Source: Nitrospirota bacterium
GTDB lineage: Bacteria; Nitrospirota_A; Leptospirillia; Leptospirillales; Leptospirillaceae
Reading direction: 5' to 3'
Assembly (NCBI GenBank): GCA_021838585.1
Contig: JAKCDE010000038.1
Span: forward strand, 1 to 9,024
Length of the DNA: 9,024 nt
Of the stretch, positions 6,138 to 9,024 are shown piece after piece. Positions within the stretch are counted from its first letter, which is position 1. Each line of letters starts with the position of its first letter. The notes below the pieces were generated by a model. That model saw only the letters and a program-made list of their open reading frames with translations. It did no database searches and was not told where the DNA came from. Made by a program: the position numbers and the translations under genes.

Positions 6138-7207
6138 ATCTGCTGGACCACCCCCCGGCCACCTGGGGAGAGATTCTGGAGAAGAGGGGCCACCCTGCCT
6201 ATCGCGGTCGACAGGTGGCCCATTGGGTCTACCAGCGTCTCACGACCGCCCCCCGGAACATGTCCAACATTCCCCCGGGGGTTCGCGACCTTCTCTCCTC
6301 GGGTACGCTCTCTCTCGACCTCCCGACCGTTCTCTCCACCGCCCAGTCCCTTGACGGGACCGTCAAGATGGCCCTCCGGCTCGGGGATGGTCCCGTGATC
6401 GAATCGGTCCTGATTCCCCGGAAGGGCCAATGGACCCTTTGTCTTTCCACCCAGGCCGGATGCGGGATCGGGTGCCGCTTCTGTCGCACGGCCTCCATGG
6501 GACTCACCAGAAACCTCTCCACAGCAGAGATTCTCTCCCAATGGCTTCTGGCCGCAAGGCTCGTGGAGACACTCCCTCCCGAAGAGTCCCACATCGACCA
6601 CATCGTCTTCATGGGAATGGGAGAACCTCTGGCCAACCTTGAGGCCCTGATTCCTGCCATCCGATCCCTGACCCATCCCGATGGCGCCGGATTCTCGCCT
6701 CGCCGCATCACTGTCTCGACCTCGGGACTGGTTCCTCGCATTGACGCCCTGGGTGAGGCCAATACAGGTGTCCGCCTGGCCATCAGCCTGTGTGCCCCCG
6801 ACGATGCGCTTCGTCGCGAGATCATGCCGGTGGGACGGATTTACTCCATCGAAGAGATCCTTGCGGCCTGCCGACGCTTCCCTCTCCGGAACCGGGACAG
6901 GATCACCTTTGAATACGTTCTTCTGGCCGGGGTCAACGATAGCCCCCTCCAGGCCCGTCAGCTGGGACGGCTTCTGGCCCCCTTCCGATCGAAGGTGAAC
7001 CTGATCCCCTTCAACCCTTTCTCCGGCTCCCCCTACCACCGTCCGACGGACAGTTCGGTATCGGCATTCCAAGAGGTGCTGGCGGGCTTTCATATCACCG
7101 CCACCGTTCGCAAGTCGATGGGCCCTGATGTTCTGGCCGCCTGTGGTCAGCTCGCCCGGGAGAGTCAAGACCACCCCCCCGTCCTGACCGGAGGAACGAT
7201 CCCATGA
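6134..7207 (+). CDS. rlmN: Dual-specificity 23S rRNA A2503 / tRNA A37 C2-methyltransferase RlmN
   Basis: Cytoplasmic radical-SAM enzyme that methylates C2 of 23S rRNA A2503, and in E. coli also A37 of some tRNAs, aiding decoding accuracy. At 357 aa it is a normal length. The [4Fe-4S] cluster triad is C110-x3-C114-x2-C117 within STQAGCGIGCRFC. C103 corresponds to the resolving Cys (E. coli C118), and C337 in AACGQL to the methyl-carrying Cys (E. coli C355). E90 sits at the same distance before C103 as the E. coli catalytic Glu. Other family motifs are RNLSTAEIL, MGMGEPLAN, VSTSG, IMPV, FEYVLLAGVND and NLIPFNP. AACGQL with the conserved cysteines favours RlmN, and nothing suggests a Cfr resistance enzyme. 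Departures from the usual motifs are LCAPDD where His is common before APND, and RKSMGPD where an Arg is common at the Met. The start is the ATG of an ATGA overlap with pap2, with AAAGG 7 nt upstream. Confidence 0.95.
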   Translation: MNLLDHPPATWGEILEKRGHPAYRGRQVAHWVYQRLTTAPRNMSNIPPGVRDLLSSGTLSLDLPTVLSTAQSLDGTVKMALRLGDGPVIESVLIPRKGQWTLCLSTQAGCGIGCRFCRTASMGLTRNLSTAEILSQWLLAARLVETLPPEESHIDHIVFMGMGEPLANLEALIPAIRSLTHPDGAGFSPRRITVSTSGLVPRIDALGEANTGVRLAISLCAPDDALRREIMPVGRIYSIEEILAACRRFPLRNRDRITFEYVLLAGVNDSPLQARQLGRLLAPFRSKVNLIPFNPFSGSPYHRPTDSSVSAFQEVLAGFHITATVRKSMGPDVLAACGQLARESQDHPPVLTGGTIP

Positions 7208-7521
7208 ACGAGAAGACATTCTTCATCACCCGACTGATCCTCTACCTCGGGCTCGAATTTCTCCTGATCCAGGGAGGAATGACCGCCAATCTCTATGGAG
7301 TCACGCACAATATCGGCGGCCTTGAAATGATTTCCTGGTTTACCATTACCGGAAGCCTGGCGGCGGCGGTCGGCTTCGGAGCGCTCCTGGAGGAGGCCCG
7401 CCCCGACCTCATCGACGGAAGCGCGCCTACGACCCTCTATCGTCTGGCCCCCCAGCTCCCGTGGATTTTTGCCTTTGTTCTTCTCTTTGCCGAGTCTTTT
7501 ATCTATTTTCCCAAATTTTGA
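7204..7521 (+). CDS. Small three-helix membrane protein, function unknown
   Basis: A 105-aa predicted inner-membrane protein with three hydrophobic segments at about residues 7-25, 43-62 and 85-102. The polar loop between helices 2 and 3 is acidic (EEARPDLIDGS). The ends are short, and no signal peptidase site, Cys or metal motif is seen. I do not recognise a family. The ATG overlaps the rlmN stop by 4 nt and has GGAGG at 7190-7194 (9-nt spacing), a stronger ribosome site than those of its upstream neighbours. It is the last gene of the rightward block and is followed by a convergent 157-nt gap. Its link with RlmN or PAP2 is positional only. Confidence 0.78.
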   Translation: MNEKTFFITRLILYLGLEFLLIQGGMTANLYGVTHNIGGLEMISWFTITGSLAAAVGFGALLEEARPDLIDGSAPTTLYRLAPQLPWIFAFVLLFAESFIYFPKF

Positions 7522-7545
7522 CCCCTGACGATCCCTCAGATGAGC

Positions 7546-7560
7546 GTCCCCCCAAGGGAC
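7546..7560 (+). terminator. Weak hairpin downstream of the rlmN block
   Basis: GTCCC (7546-7550) and GGGAC (7556-7560) can form a 5-bp stem with a 5-nt loop, 24 nt after the last stop of the rightward block. It is followed by AGTCCTTTCCCCTCTC, which is pyrimidine-rich but not a proper U-tract. It could help end rightward transcription, although Rho or read-through towards the stronger convergent hairpin is equally possible. Confidence 0.25.
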
Positions 7561-7621
7561 AGTCCTTTCCCCTCTCTGGCACTGATGAAAGAATGTCCTC
7601 TGATTGCCCTTGACCGGAATC

Positions 7622-7652
7622 AAAAAAAAAGCCGGGGAGATTGCTCCCCGGC
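7622..7652 (-). terminator. Intrinsic terminator of cheV
   Basis: A perfect 9-bp GC-rich stem (GCCGGGGAG / CTCCCCGGC, 7631-7639 and 7644-7652) with a 4-nt loop is followed, reading leftward, by nine consecutive T (A-run at 7622-7630 on the plus strand). It lies 26 nt after the cheV stop codon. This is a canonical Rho-independent terminator for the leftward cheV transcript. In the rightward direction no T-run follows, so it should act mainly in one direction. Confidence 0.92.
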
Positions 7653-7678
7653 CTGGGCATTTCCACAAGAGCCCCGTC

Positions 7679-8671
7679 TCAAGATGTTTTGGAGGCCGCC
7701 ACTTTCGCCTGATGCTTCGCCAGGGCCGTATTCAAGGCTTCAAGGAACTTCTGGGGCTCGAACTTCACGACATATTCATCGATCCCGATCTCCCTCCCCT
7801 TCCGGACATTTTCGGTTCCGCTCATGGAGGAATTCATGATGATGGGAACATTTTTCCACTCGGGGTGCTCCTTGACCTTTTTGACAAAGGAGTACCCGTC
7901 CATGACCGGCATCTCCACATCCGAAATGATGGCGGCCAGGTCGGCGGGATTCTTGTTCCAGATCTGGGAGAGGACCGTGAGTCCCTCTTCACCGTTTCGC
8001 CCAAGAAGAACCTTGTAGCCGTCCTTGTCGAGGGCCTTGTAGAGCATGTTGCGGGCCACGGCGCTGTCGTCCACGACAAGAACGACTTTTCCATTCGGGG
8101 CCGCCTTCTGCATCGATTCGAGATCGTGCTCCTGCCGGGAGTAAAGCCCCATCTCTTCCACAATCGTCTCGAAATCAAGAATCAGGAGGACCCGCCCCGC
8201 ATCGGGACCGTCGGTCAGCTTGATCGTCCCGACCACGCTCGAGTCCTTATGGCCGGCGGTGGAGGGGAGGTTGATCGGCACAATGCTCTTCCATGACACC
8301 CGACGGATCTGAACACTCTGGTGAACAAGGAATCCCAGACGAATGTTGGAGAACTCGGTGACGATCACCTGGGTCGAGGTGATCCCGGGGGGCTCGGTCA
8401 CCCGCATCCATCGGGCAAGATTGATGATGGGGATGACAATTCCCCGAAGGTTGATCACACCGTCCTGGAAGGGATTGGCGTTAGGGACTGGGGTAATCTC
8501 TGGAAGCTTGATGATCTCGATCACCTTCGCCACATTGACCCCATAGATCCCTTCCAGGATTTTGTCGGGATTGCTTTTGTCGACCTGGAAGATCCGAAAG
8601 TCGACCAACTCCATCTGATTGGTGCCGACCTGGAGAACGAGATTTTCGATGTCCGTCTTGCCACTGCTCAT
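7679..8671 (-). CDS. cheV: Chemotaxis coupling protein CheV (CheW + receiver)
   Basis: A 330-aa cytoplasmic CheV. The N-terminal CheW-like domain (about residues 20-170) includes GVNVAKVIEIIKLPEITPVP, GVINLRGIVIPIINLARW and ILDFETIV, typical of coupling to receptors and CheA. A short linker leads to a response-regulator receiver domain (about 195-320). Acidic pocket D201/D202, phospho-acceptor D251 in SDVEMPVMDG, switch Ser S281 in NSSMS and K303 in VVKF are all present, so phosphorylation by CheA is expected. In this family, that phosphorylation is linked to adaptation or phosphate-sink roles. ATG 8671 has AGGAG (8677-8681) at 5 nt. The gene lies 54 nt downstream of an ODP-like di-iron protein gene on the same strand, and a strong terminator follows it. 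No other che gene is visible in the window. Confidence 0.94.
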   Translation of the reverse strand: MSSGKTDIENLVLQVGTNQMELVDFRIFQVDKSNPDKILEGIYGVNVAKVIEIIKLPEITPVPNANPFQDGVINLRGIVIPIINLARWMRVTEPPGITSTQVIVTEFSNIRLGFLVHQSVQIRRVSWKSIVPINLPSTAGHKDSSVVGTIKLTDGPDAGRVLLILDFETIVEEMGLYSRQEHDLESMQKAAPNGKVVLVVDDSAVARNMLYKALDKDGYKVLLGRNGEEGLTVLSQIWNKNPADLAAIISDVEMPVMDGYSFVKKVKEHPEWKNVPIIMNSSMSGTENVRKGREIGIDEYVVKFEPQKFLEALNTALAKHQAKVAASKTS

Positions 8672-8688
8672 GGGCGCTCCTGTGGGAA

Positions 8689-8708
8689 GCGGGAAACAGG
8701 GTTCCCGC
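8689..8708 (-). promoter_or_regulatory. Hairpin in the ODP-cheV spacer, next to the cheV ribosome site
   Basis: GCGGGAA (8689-8695) and TTCCCGC (8702-8708) form a perfect 7-bp stem with a 6-nt loop in the 54-nt gap between the two leftward genes. It lies 7 nt upstream of the cheV AGGAG. No T-run follows, so it is not an intrinsic terminator. It could affect mRNA processing, stability or the relative translation of the two genes. Confidence 0.4.
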
Positions 8709-8725
8709 CGGAATTGCTGCGACTC

Positions 8726-9024
8726 TCAGGTGAAGATATTGGCGTCAAAGCCGACCTTGGCGCGGGAGATCCAGTCGAGAAACTGGCGGGCCTCCTTCTC
8801 GCGGAAGATCGATCCGTGCTGCGGGCAGATCATCTTGATCGGAAGATTCCGGATCTTTCCGATCCAATACTCGATCGCCTTCGACGTTCCCACATAACGC
8901 ACATGAAAGCCCTCCATGTGCTTCACATGGTCCTCGAAGTTGTCCACATAGAGGGGGGTCTCCCCTTTGGGGTAGATGGCCGCTCCCACATCTCCCGTAA
9001 AGAGAATGCCCGAGGCATGGTCGA
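8726..9024 (-). CDS. ODP/flavodiiron-like di-iron metallo-beta-lactamase-fold protein (5' partial)
   Basis: The C-terminal 98 residues of a metallo-beta-lactamase-fold protein of the flavodiiron / oxygen-binding di-iron (ODP) type. The frame continues off the right edge. The GTG at 8989 is internal, because the residues before it (DHASGILFTGD) belong to the conserved fold. The visible metal ligands are the Asp of LFTGD (bridging Asp, residue 11 here) and the His of CPQHG (residue 69). The HxExDH and middle His motifs would lie outside the window. In true flavodiiron NO/O2 reductases a flavodoxin domain follows the HG motif. Here the protein ends about 29 residues later (about FDANIF, then TGA), so the redox partner domain is missing, as in Treponema denticola ODP, which binds O2 and acts in chemotaxis. 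Adjacent cheV, 54 nt downstream, fits that role. An ordinary MBL-fold hydrolase is the main alternative. Confidence 0.85.
   Translation of the reverse strand, partial: DHASGILFTGDVGAAIYPKGETPLYVDNFEDHVKHMEGFHVRYVGTSKAIEYWIGKIRNLPIKMICPQHGSIFREKEARQFLDWISRAKVGFDANIFT

Noticed and set aside
6134..7207. Cfr-type antibiotic-resistance methyltransferase
   Set aside because: RlmN signatures (AACGQL, C103 and E90 spacing, RNLSTAEIL) fit the housekeeping enzyme, and the operon context is chromosomal with no mobile-element signs.
5996..7219. 407-codon open frame on the minus strand, opposite pap2 and rlmN
   Set aside because: It is fully antisense to rlmN, with biased low-complexity composition (many G, R, H, D), no domain pattern and no ribosome site. 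It is a by-product of GC-rich codon use.
7540..7839. 99-codon plus-strand frame starting in the convergent gap
   Set aside because: It crosses the cheV terminator and runs antisense into cheV. It has low-complexity composition and no ribosome site.
7604..8296. 230-codon plus-strand frame opposite cheV
   Set aside because: It runs through the cheV terminator and is antisense to a certain gene. Its His/Asp/Gly-rich sequence is the complement of receiver-domain codons.
8987..8989. GTG as start of an 87-aa protein
   Set aside because: The upstream in-frame residues include the LFTGD metal motif, so the gene is simply cut by the window edge.
1..9024. CRISPR arrays, tRNA, rRNA, insertion sequences, riboswitches
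   Set aside because: I looked for regularly spaced repeats, cloverleaf or conserved rRNA segments and transposase motifs on both strands and found none. Intergenic spaces are too short for most of these.

Overview
The window holds nine protein-coding genes in three or four transcription blocks, packed tightly with short overlaps and no gene-free stretch over 160 nt. The DNA is GC-rich (roughly 58-60% by eye). The gene set (bacteriohemerythrin-type and flavodiiron-type di-iron proteins, c-di-GMP turnover, CheV, RlmN, PAP2, a cation/proton antiporter) points to a free-living, motile, Gram-negative-type bacterium that responds to oxygen or redox state. A Nitrospirota/Leptospirillum-like source is a weak guess from protein style. 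The sequence alone does not fix the taxon.

Region by region: (1) 2-1987 (+) is the C-terminal part, at least 661 residues, of a hemerythrin-GGDEF-EAL protein whose start lies before the window. It overlaps tail-to-tail with (2) a leftward block made of a CPA-type cation/proton antiporter (start best placed at a TTG, 5120), a lipoprotein of unknown function whose start overlaps the antiporter stop by 4 nt, and, after an 87-nt gap containing a strong hairpin, a TauE/SafE-type anion exporter. (3) A 126-nt divergent spacer with a perfect TATAAT box separates this from a rightward four-gene block: a 97-aa unknown protein, a PAP2 lipid phosphatase, the rRNA/tRNA methyltransferase RlmN, and a 105-aa three-helix membrane protein. 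Its genes are 3 nt apart or overlap by 4 nt. (4) A convergent 157-nt gap carries a textbook intrinsic terminator serving the leftward pair at the right end: a flavodiiron/ODP-like metallo-beta-lactamase-fold protein, cut by the window edge, followed after 54 nt by cheV.

Biologically, the window has two oxygen/redox-linked outputs. The hemerythrin-GGDEF-EAL protein probably ties O2 or redox state to c-di-GMP. The ODP-like gene beside cheV suggests di-iron sensing feeding into chemotaxis, as described for the Treponema denticola ODP protein. The antiporter-lipoprotein-TauE block looks like ion/pH and anion export. The RlmN block mixes translation fidelity with envelope lipid recycling and two uncharacterised small proteins. 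I see no mobile elements, CRISPR arrays, tRNAs or rRNAs.
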